Source: Tachinus rufipes (lineage: Eukaryota > Arthropoda > Insecta > Coleoptera > Staphylinidae). Taken from it: a stretch of 64,000 nucleotides of DNA. Shown in pieces: positions 49,570 through 61,369 of the stretch (the first letter of the stretch is position 1; each line of letters starts with the position of its first letter). The translations under genes and the position numbers were made by a program. The stretch lies in assembly GCA_963932245.1 (NCBI GenBank), contig OZ010746.1, forward strand, positions 102,845,066-102,909,065, read 5' to 3'. Below the pieces are notes generated by a model. That model was not told where the DNA came from. It ran no database searches and worked only from the letters and a program-made list of their open reading frames with translations.

Positions 49570-52500
49570 GTTTTTCGCAAACATTTTGATTATTTTCATA
49601 TAACAAACGTGATTTTGGAGCAAATTTTATGTTAAAAATTAGTTTTTTTAAGTCAATTTAAATATTTTTATGTAGTAAACGTGAATTTTAAGCTAATTTT
49701 ATGACCAAAATAAGTTTTTTTGCAAGATTTTTATGCTGTAAATAAGTTTTTCTACGTTTTTTGCATCAATTTTGACCACTTTTAAGAGGTAAACGTGGTT
49801 ATAGAGTAAATTTTATGCAAAAATTACGTTTTCTGTTTATTTTTTTCTTCTGTAAATAATTTTGTTGCAAATAATTTGAAAAGTTTTAGGTATTAAACGA
49901 GTTTTTAGAACAATTTGTATGCTTAAAACAATTGTTTTGTGTAAGTTTTGATATAATTTATCTAGTAAACGTAAATTTCAGGCAAATTTTATGATGAAAA
50001 TAACTTTTTTGTGAAATATTAATGCTGTAAATGGATTTTCGATCAATGTTACGTAGTAAATGTGATTTTAGAGTTAACTTTATTCTAAAAATAATTTTTA
50101 GCATATTTTTTATACTACTATTAGGTTTTCTCCGTAAATTTTGACAAATTTCATATAGTAAACGTGGATTTGGAGCAAGTTTTATATTAAAAATAAGTTT
50201 TTTGAGTCGGTTTTGTTCTATTTTATGTAGTAAACGTGAATTTCGGGCAAATTATATGATTAAAATGAGTTTTTTGCGCGATTTTTATGTCATAAATAGG
50301 TTTTCTGCGTTTTTTTCATCAGTTTTGACCATATTTATGTGGTAAACGTGGTTTTTGAGTATGTTGCATGTTGTAATTAGGTTTTTTGCATTAATTTTGA
50401 TCAATTTCAGATAGTAAACGTGATTTTGGAGCAAATTTTATGTTAAAATTAAGATTTTTGTGTCAGTTTTAATATATTTTATGTAATAAACCTAATTTTG
50501 GAACAAATTTTATGCTGTAAACATGATTTCTGCAAACAATTTGACAAATTTTATGCTTAAAATACGTTTTTTTGATATATTGTGTAGTAAACGTGAGTTT
50601 CAGTTGTATTTTATGATAAAAATAAGAGTTTTGCGCATTTCTTATGCTATAAACAGGGTTTCTGCATTAATTTATACCAATTTTATGTTCGATATGAGCT
50701 TTTATGCGCCGCAAAAAAAAATTTATGCGCTCATTTGTAAATATGATTTCTAAACAGTTTTAGGTGGGGGGTGGCAACTTAATGATTGGCAGGTTCTATA
50801 AAATTGGCATTCCAGGAAAAAAATTATAAAATTGAAAATACTATATTAATGCGCTCGTAATGCGCTCTTATGCTCTGCAAAAAAAATGTATGCGCTCATC
50901 TGGAAGTATGATTTTTGAACATTTTTAGGTAGGGGGGGGGGGGACAACTTAATGATTAGCTTTTTCTAGTAAAATTTTACAATTATGAATATACTATATT
51001 AATTCGCTTGATATGAGCTTTTATGCGCCACAAAAAAAAATTATGTGCTCATTTGTAAATATGATTTCTGAACAATTTTAGGTGGGGGGGGGGGGGCAAC
51101 TTAATGATTAGAAAATACTAAATTAATGCGTACTTATGCGCTGAAAAAAAAAAAATATGCGTTTATCTGTAAATATTATTTTTGAACAATTTTAGGTGTC
51201 GGAAGCAACTTAATGATAAGCCTCTCTTCATATACGCTCTTATGCGCTCCAAAAAATTTTTATCCGCTAACTTAATGCTTAGCAGTTTCTATAAAATTGG
51301 CCTTCTATGAAAAAAACTATAAGTTTGAAAATACTAAATAAAAACGTGATTTTGGAACAAATTTTAATTATAAATAAAGTTTGTTTGTAAATTTTGATAT
51401 ATTTTATGTAGTAGACTTGATTTCCAAGCAAAATTTATGCTAAAAATAAGTTTTTTGCACGCCTTTATACTATAAATAATTTTTTTTCAAACATTTTGAT
51501 ACATTTTAGGTAGTAAACGTAATTTTAGAGTAAATTTTACATATATAAGTTTTTTGTGTTATTTTTAATATATTTTATAATTTTGCGCAATTTTTATGCT
51601 GTATATAGGATTTCTGCATTTTTTGCATAAATTTTGACCACTTTTATGTGGTAAACGTGATTTTAGAGTAAATTTTATGCAAAAAATAAGTTTTCTGCGC
51701 GTTTTTTATGCTGTAATTTGGTTTTTTGCATTAATTTTGACCAATTTTATGTTGTAAATGTGGTTTTAGAATTAATGTTGTCCTAAAAATTGTTTTGCAT
51801 GTTTTTTATACCGCAAATAGATTTTCTCCGTCAATTTTTACAAATTTTATATAGTAAACGTGGATTTGGAGCAATTTTTTTAATAAAAATAAGGTTTTGT
51901 GTTAAATTTGATATTTTTTATTTAGTAAACGTGATTTTCGGGTAAATTTTATGATTAAAATAATTTTTTGCGCGATTTTTATGCTCTAAATAAGTTTTCT
52001 GCATTTTTTGCATCAATTTTGACCACTTAGAATAAATTTTATGCAAAAAATAAGTTTTCTGCGCGTTTTTTATGCTGTAATTAGTTTTTTTACATTAATT
52101 TTGACCAATTTTATTTAGTAAACGTGGTTCTGGAGCAAACTTTATGCTGTAAATATGTTTTCTGCGAACAATTTGATAAATTTCATGCAATCAACGTAAT
52201 TTTATAGCAAATTTTAAACATAAAATAAGTTTTTTTGTGTCATTTTTAATGTATTTTGTGTAGTAAACGTGAGCGTCAATTCTAAATTATTGTATTTTCA
52301 TCATATGATGAAAATACATTAATTTAGAACAATTTTATGTGGAAAACGTGGTTTTAGAGTTGCTTTTATGCTTTTCTGCGTCAATTTTAACCAATTTTAT
52401 ACAATAAATGTGATTTTGGAGCAATTTGAATCATAAATAAGGTTTTTTGTGTTAGTTTTGATATATTTTATGTAATAATAGTAAAATTTAAGCAAATTTT

Positions 52501-52640
52501 ATAACAAAAATAGGTTTTCTGTATCAATATTGATTAATATTATGTGGTAATCGTGGTTTTAGAGTTTTTTTAATGCAAAAACAAGTTTTTATAGTGTTTT
52601 TTATGCGTAAATTTTGAACAATTTTATGTAGTGAACGTGG
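49570..52640. repeat. Segmental duplication, copy 2
   Basis: This partner of 44340-46990 is about 5.25 kb downstream. Homology resumes after an extra ~440 bp around 51.7-52.1 kb, so GCTTTTCTGCGTCAATTTTA is at 46673 in copy 1 and 52371 here. Single-base differences are scattered throughout, so the duplication is not brand new. Confidence 0.8.
50685..51340. repeat. Poly-G tandem sub-array, copy 2
   Basis: This has the same units as at 45430, with one more copy. G-runs are longer here: about a dozen G at 50932 and 51085. GCAACTTAATGATT or ACAACTTAATGATT follows each run. It is embedded in the second copy of the 5.25 kb duplication. Confidence 0.85.
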
Positions 52641-53000
52641 TTTTGGAGCAAATTTTGTATTAAAAATAATTTTTTGTGTTAATTTTGATATAATTTATGA
52701 AGTAAACGTGATTTTTGAGCAAGTTTTATGCTAAAAATACATTTTTTGCGCGTTTTTTATTTTGTAAATAATTTTTTTGCAAACAATTTGATACATTTTA
52801 GGTATTAAACAAGATTTTAGAGTAAATTTTATGCTTAAAATAAGTTTTTTGTGTTAATTTTGATATATTTTATGTAGTAAACGTGAATTTTGTGGAAATT
52901 TTGTAATAAAAATAACTTTTTTGCGCAATATTTATGCTGTAAATGGAATTTTTGCATACATTTTGATAAATTTTATATAGTTTTTGAGTACATTTTGATA

Positions 53001-53758
53001 TACGAGGGAGGACCCAAAAAACGGGAATTTTGTCATAGCTTCTTTATTTCTTAACATTCTTACACTAAATTTTGATCACCTTCAAAGTATTCTTTCTTGA
53101 CCACAATGCGATTTATCATCAATAATCACCTTGGAAAAAATTCAGGGTCTTCTTTGAGCTGATTTTAAAGCTCAATACAAGCCTGTAGGCGACGCTCCAT
53201 TTGCTTGCCTGTAAGAAGACAAGGGACAAATTTGGCTGCAACTCTTCTCATGTGCAAATCTTTAGATAAAATCCTCTGAATTGAACTCTATGATATTCCA
53301 GACATTTCACAGAGTTGATCAATGATTCGGCGACGGTCTTCACAAACAAGAGCATTTATTTTGTCGACGTTTTTGTCACTTATTGACGTTGAAGGACGTC
53401 CTAAACGGGGTTGGTATTCAATTGACATTTTTTCATTTTTAAAACGTGAAAACCACTCGTAGATTCTGGTTTTATTTAAGGCACATTCCTCCATAAACAG
53501 TCTTAATCATTACAATAGTTTTCAAGGCTGATTTCCCCATCATAAAACAAAATTTCACAGCCGAGCGTTGCTTTCGACAATCGGTCATCACGTTTTTGGC
53601 GATATGGAAAAAGTTGTTTTACTAAAAAAAGTTCCACAGACGAACTGATACACACTAACTCAGGAGACGTGTCTCAACGGACACCGGATCAAACAATGGG
53701 TTTCTCACTCACCCTCCCCGAAAGCGCTATTCCCGTTACTTTTGGGTCCCTCTTCGTA
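53001..53758 (-). mobile_element. Internally deleted mariner element
   Basis: The left end reads TACGAGGGAGGACCCAAAAA and the right end, reversed, reads TACGAAGAGGGACCCAAAAG. These are imperfect terminal inverted repeats flanked by TA, as in mariner elements. Total length is about 0.75 kb, against roughly 1.3 kb for an intact element. The N-terminal part of the transposase gene and the last few codons remain, while the catalytic middle is missing. It is inserted in the dimeric satellite with TA at both ends (53001-53002 and 53757-53758). Confidence 0.92.
53060..53588 (-). pseudogene. Mariner transposase remnant, N-terminal half
   Basis: The frame opens at ATG 53588-53586 (MTDCRKQRSAVKFC...). 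A frameshift near 53490 leads into NKTRIYEWFSRFKNEKMSIE and GRPSTSISDKNVDKINALV, the paired helix-turn-helix DNA-binding region and GRPS linker typical of mariner transposases. An in-frame TAG follows CEMSGIS at about 53287, and further downstream the frame reads SSIQRILSKDLHMRRVAAKF with another stop. The reading then jumps to KEYFEGDQNLV and TAA at 53062-53060, the usual C-terminal end. The catalytic DD(D) segment is deleted, so this copy cannot encode an active enzyme. Its ends might still be mobilised by another transposase. Confidence 0.93.
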
Positions 53759-55676
53759 TTTTATATAATAAATGTGATTTTTGAGTAAATTAAATGCTAA
53801 AATAAGATTTATTAGCATTTTTCATGCTGTAAATAAGTATTTTGATAAATTTCAGATAGTAAACTTGATTTTAGACCAAATTTTATGTTCAATTTTTTTT
53901 TGGTGTGTTAATTTTGATATATTTTATGTAGGAAACGTGAATTTCAAGCAAATTTTATGACAAAAATAAGTTTTTTGTGGGATTTTTATGCTGTAAATAG
54001 GTTTTCTGCGTTTTTTGGCATTACTTTTGACCACTTTTATGTAGTGAACGTGGTTTTAGAGTAAATTTTATGCAAAAATTACGTTTTTTAATAGTTATTT
54101 GCAAACAATTTGAAAAATTTTAGGTATTAAAGTTTTTAGAGCAGTTTGTATGCTTAAAACAAGTTTTTTGTGTACATTTTAATATATTTTATGTAGTAAA
54201 GGTTAATTTCGGGCAATTTTTATGTTGAAAATAACTTTTTTGCGCAATATTTATGATGTAAATGGAATTTAACTGTATTAAAGTCATAGACACACTTTTG
54301 AGGAAAATAAACCTTTTTGCGAGATTATTATGCTGTAAGTAGGTTTTCTGTGTCAGTTTTGACCATTTTTATGTGGTAAACGTGGTTTTAAAGTAAATTT
54401 TATGCTATATTAAAGTTTTTTGCGTGTTTTTTATGTTGTAATTAGATTATATGCATCAATTTTGACTAATTTTAGATAGTAAACATTGTTTTTAAATTTT
54501 ATGTTATAAATAGGTTTTCTGCTCGTTTTTCATGCAGTAAATAAGTTTTTATCGAATATTTTGATAAACTATAGGTAGTAAACGTAATTTTAGTTTAAAT
54601 TTTATTTTTAAAATAAGTTTTGTGTGTAATTTTTGATATATTTTAAGTAGTAAACGTGAATTTTAAGCAAATTTTATTACGAAAATAAGTTTTTTACGCG
54701 TTTTTCATGTTTTCAATTTTATGTGGTTATTGGAGTTTTACAGTTATTTTTATGCTAAAAATAAGTTTTTACAGTGATTTTTAAGCTGTAAGTAGGTTTT
54801 CTGTCTCAATTTTGACCAATTTCATATAGTAAATGTGGTTTTGGAGCAAATTTTGTATAAAAAATAAGTTTTTTGTGTTAATTTTGATATATTTTATAAA
54901 TTAAACGTAATTTTTGAGCAAATTTTATGCTAAAATTAAAATGACTGGACGTTTTTATGCAGTAATCAAGTTTTTTGTAAACACTTTAATAAATTTTAGG
55001 TAGTAAATGTGGTTTTAGATCAAATTTTATGTTAAAAATATGTAATTTGTATAATTTTTGATATATTTTATGTAGTAAACGTGAATTTTGAACAAATTTT
55101 ATGATAAAATTAAGTTTTTTGTGTTTATTTTAATATGTTTTATGTAGAAAACGTAAATTTCAAGCAAATTTGATCAAGAAAATAAGTTTTTAAGCGTTTT
55201 TCATGCTGTAAATAGGTTTGTTGCATCAATTTTGATTTATTTTATGTGGTTAACGTGATTTTAAATCAAATTTTATTCTTAAAATAAGTTTTTTGTGTAC
55301 ATTTTGATATGTTTTATGTCAAGTTAAGTTTTTTTGTATCATTTTTAATATGTTTTATGTAGTAGTGAACCCGAATTTCGGGCAAATTTTATGTTGAAAA
55401 TAACTTTATTGCGCAAATTTTTATGCTTTAAATAGGTTCCTGCATAATTTTTCTCAATTTTATGTGGTAAACGTTAAAAAAAACTAAAAATAAGTTTTTT
55501 GCGCGATGTTTATGCTGTAAATAGGTTTTCTGCGTAAATTTTGACTAATTTCATATAGTAAACGTGGATATGGAGCAAATTTTATATTAAAAATAAGCTT
55601 TTTGTGTCAATTTTGATATATTTTATTTACGTCTAGAATTTCAAGCAAATTTTATTACATAAATAAGTTTTTTTGC

Positions 55677-56312
55677 GGGGAGTGGACAATTGGTGTCATG
55701 CCGTTTTTGGTCAGCTTTACGAAGAGAGCGGTGTGGGCCGGCGCGTTGTCATGATGCAAGAACCAGTCGCTTGTGCGCCAAAGATCTGCTTTTTTCCGGA
55801 TACTTTTTTTCAATCTTTTCAAAACTTCTAAGTAGAACTTTTGGTTAACCGTTTGATTCGGGGGAACAAACTTCGCGTGTACAACATCTGTGCAACCGAA
55901 GAAACAAATGAGCATTGTCTTAATGTTTGAATTTACTTGACAAGCTTTTTTGGGACAAGGAGAGCCATGTGTCTTCCACTGGCTTGGTTGCTCCTTTGTT
56001 TTGGAGTCGTATTTATAACACTACGATTTATCACTAGTAATGACCTTAAAAAAAAACTTAGGGTCTAAGTTGATTTTGAAGCTCAAAACATGCCTGAAGG
56101 CAACGCTATATTTTGTAGAGTTGATTAATGATTCGGCGACGGTTTTTACAAACGAGAGCATTAATTTTGTCCTAAACGAAGTTGGTTTTTAATTGACATT
56201 TCTCTATATTTAAAACGTGAAAACTACTTGTAGACTCTGGTTTTATTTAGGGCAGCTTCCCCAACAGGAAACAAAATTTTACAGCCGCGCGTTGTTCTCG
56301 ACAATCGGTCAT
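55677..56312 (-). pseudogene. Mariner transposase remnant, catalytic part
   Basis: The start ATG equivalent lies at 56312-56310 (MTDCREQRAAVKFC). The DNA-binding region is shortened by deletions and broken by stops and frameshifts. A clean frame at 55655-55915 then reads MLICFFGCTDVVHAKFVPPN, then TVNQKFYLEVLKRL, then WFLHHDNAPAHTA, the second catalytic Asp motif of mariner (HHDNAPAH). The first catalytic motif survives as VITSDKS, where the family usually has TGDES. The frame then reaches MTPIVHSP and runs into satellite, so the third acidic residue is absent. The last six residues of the open frame (QKNLFM) are satellite-encoded. Confidence 0.93.
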
Positions 56313-56505
56313 CACGTTTTTGGCGATATGGAAAAAGTTGTTTTACTAAAAAAAAATCCACAGACGAACTGATACACTCACCGCGTCAGAACTTTGCACA
56401 CTAACTCAGGAGACGTGTTCCTAATGGACATCGGATTAAACAATGGGTTTTTTCATCACCACCCCGCGACACGCAATTTTCGTTACTTTTGGGTCCCCCC
56501 TCGTA
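55677..56505 (-). mobile_element. Truncated mariner element
   Basis: The right end, GTTACTTTTGGGTCCCCCCT followed by CGTA, is a terminal inverted repeat of the same family as the copy at 53001. The left end has no inverted repeat. Mariner sequence stops abruptly at about 55677, where GCGGGG meets satellite (AAATAAGTTTTTTT). It is in the same orientation as the first copy, 2 kb away, but is not a duplicate of it, since it keeps the catalytic part the other has lost. Confidence 0.9.
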
Positions 56506-58659
56506 TTTTATGTAATAAAAGTGGTTTTTGAGTAAATTATATGCTAAAAATAAGATTACTGAGCGTTTTTAATGCTGTAAATAAGTTTTTTGCAAACATT
56601 TTGATAAATTTTGGGTAGTATACCGAATTTTATTTTTTTGTGGGTAAATTTTGATATATTTTGTAATAAACATGAATTTCAAGCAAATTTTATGACAAAA
56701 ATAAGTCTTTTTGCAAAATTTTTATGCTGTAACTAATTTTTCTGCGTTTTTTTGCGTCATTTTTGACCACCGTGTGTGTGGTAAACGTGGTTTTAGAGTA
56801 AATTTTATGTTAAAACTTGTTTATGCGTGTTTTTATGCTGTAATTAGGTTTTTTGCATCAATTTTGACTAATTTCAAATAGTTAATACAATTTTACAGAA
56901 AATTTTATGCTTAAAATAAGTTTTTTGTGTTATTTTTGATATATTTTATGAAGTAGACGTGAATTTCAAGCAAATTTTATGACAAAAATAGGTTTTTTGC
57001 GGGATTTTTATGCTATAAATAAGTTTTCTGCGTTTTTTTGCAATTTTGACCACTTTTATGTGATAAACGTGGTTTTAGAATAAATTTTATGCAAAAAATA
57101 CGTTTTCTTCTTGTTTTTTAACTCGAAAATAAGTATTTTCAAACAATTTGATACATTTCAGGTATTAAACGAGTTTTTAGAGCAATTTGTATGCTTAAAA
57201 CAAGTTTTTTGTGTGCATTTTGATATATTTTATGTAGTAAACGTGAATTTCGGGCAATTTTTATGTTGAAAATAACTTTTTTGCGCAATATTTATGCTGT
57301 AAATGGATTTTTCGCATACATTTTGACCAATTTTATGTAGTAAATGTGGTTTAAGAATTAACTTTATTCTAAAAATAAGTTTTTTTGCATGTTTTTTATA
57401 CTGCAAACACGTTTTCTCTCAAATTTCAAATATTAAACGTAGATTTGGAGCAAATTTTATATTAAAAAACAAAGTTTTTGTGTCAATTTTGGTATTTTTT
57501 ATTTAGTAAACAAAATTTTTGGGCAAAATTTATGCTGTAAATAGGTTTTCTGCGTTTTTTTGCAACAAAATTGACCACTTTTATGTGGTAAACGTGGTTT
57601 TAAAATAACATTTATGCTAAAAAAAAGTTTTTTGCGTTTTTTTTAATGCTGTAATTAGGTTTTTTGCATCAATTTTGATCAATTTCAGATAATAAACGTG
57701 ATTTTGGAACAAATTTTACGTTAAAAATAAGATTTTTGTGTCAATTTTAATGTATTTTATGTAGTAACCTTAATTTTGGAGCAAATTTTATGCTGTAAAT
57801 AAGTTTTCTGTAAACAATTTGATAAATTTCATGCAGTCAACGTAATTTTATAGCAAATTTTATACTTAAAATAAGTTTTTTGTGTAATTTTTGATATGTT
57901 TTGTGTAGTAAACTTAAGTTTCAGTCAAATAATTTATATAAATAAGTTTGTTTGCAAACATTTTGACAAATTTCTTATAATAAACGTGATTTTTGAGCAA
58001 ATTTGATGTTAAAAATAAGTTTTTTAAGTAAATTTTGATATTTTTTATGTTGTAAACGTAAATTTTGAGCAAATTTTATCTTTTTTGTGCGATTTTTATG
58101 CTGTAAATGGGTTTTCTGCATCAATTTTGATCAATTTTATGAAGTAAACGTGGTTGTAGAGTTAACTTAATCTTAAAAATGAGTTTTTGCTTGTTTATCA
58201 AGCTGTAAATGGGTTTCCTGCGTTAACTTTAACTAATTTTATATAAAAAACGCGGATTTTATGTTAAAAATTAGGTTTTCTTGTCAACTATGTAAAGTTT
58301 ATGCAGTAAACGAGATTTTTGAGCAAAATTTATGCTAAAAGTAAGTTTTTTTAGCTTTTTTTATGTTGTAAATAAGCAATTTTCAAATTTTAAATAGGTT
58401 TCTGCATCAATTTTGCTTAATTTCATGTGGTAAACGTGGTTTTAGATTAAATTTTTTATTCGGCAAATCGGTTTTTTTGGTCAATTTTGACAAATTTCAT
58501 ATAATAAACGTGGATTTGGAGCAAATTTTATATTAAAAATAAGTTTTTTGTGTAAATTTTGATATATTTTATGTAATAAAAGTGATTTTTAAGTAACTTT
58601 TATGCTAAAAATAAATTTTTTGAGCGTTTTTCATGCTGTAAATAAGTTTATTTCAAGTT

Positions 58660-59595
58660 GTGTGTTTGTTTTGGAAGTTAAATTTGTGATTCAGAATTAG
58701 ATAGAGTATTTTTAGTTTTAGTCTTTTTATAAAGATTTTTGTCAACACTAGAAGTAAACTTATAGGGTGATACAAAGAAGCTATTATTGCAGGTTTTTCA
58801 TGAATGATTTGTGTCATTTTTATTGAGATGTAAAAAAGTAAGTGCTTTCAGCACATTTCTTGCTTTTAAGTTTTTTTAAATTATCTGTTTGATTTCACAT
58901 AGGGAGATGGCTTTAATGGACAATCTTATAAGGGTATTCCAAGATTGATGAGGTATTTCGAAAAAAAATGGTTGAAATCTTTTTGTTAGGTGTGCAGCAA
59001 AAACGTCTGTTTTCTAAATATTAGTTTTGGCTTATGAAACATCATTTATTTTTATAGGAGGAGGTTATCTTAAGTTGAGATTTTTTTTTAAGAACAGTTA
59101 AGGTTTTGAACAGCTTTGTTTTGTGGATCTAGTAGACGTATATAGTTTTCTCAACTTTCTTTTTACTAGTATTGTTTCTTTAGTTACATTTGAACAGTTT
59201 TCTAGCTTGTTTGTATCAGGAGTGGATTTCCAAGTTTTCTTTTGAATGCGTTTAGAAATATTTTTTGCCACTTTATTTTAAGCAACATATTTGTGTGTAT
59301 TTTTTCTTCTAATATGCGTTGAAATTGGTTTTAGTTAGTTTTTTTATTGATTAAAGAAGCTGGTTTTTGTTAATGAATTATATCTGAGCCTAAGTGGGAT
59401 ATGACTATTCTATTGGTTTGAAGAGAGATCAAAATATTCTTTTCTACTCGAAGATAATTTAATGGGATATTTTTTTTGTCTCACTTAGTATGTTGGTTTA
59501 CCGGTAGATAACGTGTTGAGGTTATTTGTGGTTTTGTATTTTTTCTGAAGTGCTTTTTCTTTGGCGTTACCAGACGAGATCCCGTCCGAGGCTGC
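58660..59595. other. T-rich unique stretch
   Basis: The periodic satellite words stop near 58650. What follows is non-repetitive and strongly T-rich on the plus strand, with no convincing open frame. Short G/C-bearing words such as CCGTCCGAGGCTGCCGGCCG appear only near 59590. The base composition resembles the adjacent array, so it may be a fully decayed extension of it or a T-rich intron. Confidence 0.4.
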
Positions 59596-59599
59596 CGGC

Positions 59600-60165
59600 C
59601 GTGTAGAATGAATGGAAGTATTTTAGTAACTCCAGTTTAAACTACTCGCCCGTAATCTAGTTCTAGAGTGCCACTCCTAACCACCAAGTGTCTGTCATCA
59701 AGCAATTGCATGTAACCATCACTTCTTCTGACATAGACACTTTTAAAGCTATCAGAAAACAGTAACTTCTAATTTTTTGACAAACATTTGGGTGGGTGGG
59801 CGGGAACCTTAGTTTAAACTACTTGTCCGTAACTGTGGGTGGGCGGGAACCTTAGTTTAAACTACTTGTCTGTAATCATGTTTTGGAGTTTGGATGTTAC
59901 CATCACCTCTTCTGACATTAAGGCTTACAGAGAGATGACGCCAAACACTTGGGTGGGTGACTGTTAATTACAATTTAAACTATTCATCCGTAATCATGCT
60001 CTAGAGTGCTCCACCTACCCACCAAGTGTCTGTCATTAAAGGATTGGATGTCACCTTTACCTTCTCAGACATAGATAGTTTTAAGGCTTGCAGCGAAGAG
60101 TTACATTAAATCTTTTGATGACAAACACTTGGGTGGGCGGGGAACCTATATGTTTATTAAGACTT
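59600..60165 (-). repeat. Inverted copy of the G-rich hairpin family
   Basis: GGGTGGGTGGGCGGG at 59790, GGGTGGGCGGG at 59837, GGGTGGGTG at 59951 and GGGTGGGCGGGG at 60131 each follow CAAACAYTTG or a variant. Between them come AGTTTAAACTACTTGTCCGT, AATCATG.TCTAGAGTGC and CCACCAAGTGTCTGTCAT. The order G-tract, AGTTNAAACTA, CGTAATCAT, GAGTGC, CCACC matches the reverse complement of the units at 11.3-11.9 kb. Units here are more diverged and separated by extra sequence (CATCACTTCTTCTGACATAG). Confidence 0.82.
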
Positions 60166-61350
60166 TTTGTTTGTTGTGATTTGTACCCTGCATTATGCAT
60201 TCTTATGTAAATGTTAGAAGTAATTATTATTTTATTTGAAATTGATAACAAACATTATTTTATCAAATATAATTAATTTAATATTGATTCAATAAACTTA
60301 ATTCTTATCAAATTGATTTATTAATGTCTGGAAACGGAACATAAAAAATTACTGTCGCTTGAAGGGAGTGAAAAAAATCATTTTTCTCTTCTCGTCTGCT
60401 CCCCCTCCAGCAATCATTGAAACACTGTAAATAATTCAATTATTCGCGGTCTTAACCCTTCATGATGAAATCTCCGGCCATCAAAGGAAATCTCGATTGA
60501 TTCGATTACATCGGTAGCGGATAATAAAAACCATATTGACTTTATTGTTTAACGGTGATTTTGAGGAAAATCGTAATTCAATCAAAGCTTAATGATCTAC
60601 AATTTTGTTGTTGCTTGCAATCAAATGCATTAAAGAATTGCATAGAGTACAATTGCAATCAAGTCAAACTATTGGAGTTATTATAATTAAGCTTGTAAAA
60701 TATGCTTTCATATCCAATAGCTTATAGCAATATTTTTTTATTACAAATATAATAAATGGTGAGTGATTACACAATATTGCTATGCGTGAACTGGATAAGC
60801 ATACACGTGAGGGATGTAGGCATCGACCGTGTAAAGAAAAACGTTGATATATGGGGTGCGAAAAAGTATATATCTCAATATGCTCCGCGTATATCGGGTG
60901 CGGGATTTCAAATCCACTTTAGGCCAACTTCTGTTGAGATAACATGCTTGACATAAGTTATTGGATATTTTTATAGCCCAACAACATCGTCGTATCCACA
61001 TTTGTAAAGTTAATATTTAATTTGATATTATAAAGGTAGTAATATTTATTTTTTGAGCTATTATCATATAACATTATTGTTAACTACAAGTTTATAAATT
61101 GCCTTGTTATGAGTTTCACACATTGCAAATTATGTTATATAGAGATTGGCTCTCAAAGTATAAACATTAATTTTTATTTTGTAGACGTTTTCATTGTTGC
61201 CGAAAATGATTGATATTAATGTGTACAACCTTTTCCCTTTCTAGAAATGCCATGTTAAATAATAGGGTGAAAGTGAAATGAATTAAATTAGTAATTTTAG
61301 TTACTTATTACAGAATTTTTTTTTTTGGTCAATTTTACCAAAAAAAAAAA
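60166..61350. other. Unique island before the last satellite
   Basis: This is non-repetitive DNA with mixed composition. 60400-60660 and 60756-61000 are its most complex parts. The latter has overlapping open frames of 66 codons (+) and 73 codons (-), neither recognisable and neither clearly coding, with CG-containing words such as GCGTATATCGGGTGCGGG. It could contain regulatory DNA or an exon, but nothing supports a specific call. Confidence 0.4.
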
Positions 61351-61369
61351 ATGTTTTTTGAATTAATGG

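Larger units (their letters stand above)
24540..58660. repeat. 34 kb dimeric ~175 bp satellite array
   Basis: Two related half-units alternate. A ~72 bp half has the words GTAGTAAACGTGATTTTGGA, GCAAATTTTATGTTAAAAAT and AAGTTTTTTGTGTCAATTTT. A ~103 bp half has GTGGTAAACGTGGTTTTAGA, TTTTTTGCGCGTTTTTCATG, CTGTAAATAGGTTTTCTGCA and TCAATTTTGACCAATTTTAT. Together they give a period near 175 bp. Single copies are diverged, with frequent half-unit gains and losses, but large blocks are repeated nearly intact. The plus strand is T-rich and notably poor in C throughout. All open frames of 60-104 codons here (Lys-, Asn- and Tyr-rich on the minus strand) are satellite words in translation, apart from the mariner remnants. 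Confidence 0.93.

Noticed and set aside
26878..50753. Lys/Asn/Tyr-rich open frames up to 104 codons
   Set aside because: All coincide with the dimeric satellite words, their composition follows base composition, and their ends are random with respect to the repeat.
60756..61001. Opposed open frames of 66 and 73 codons
   Set aside because: They overlap on opposite strands, neither resembles a known family, and no splice signals support an exon.
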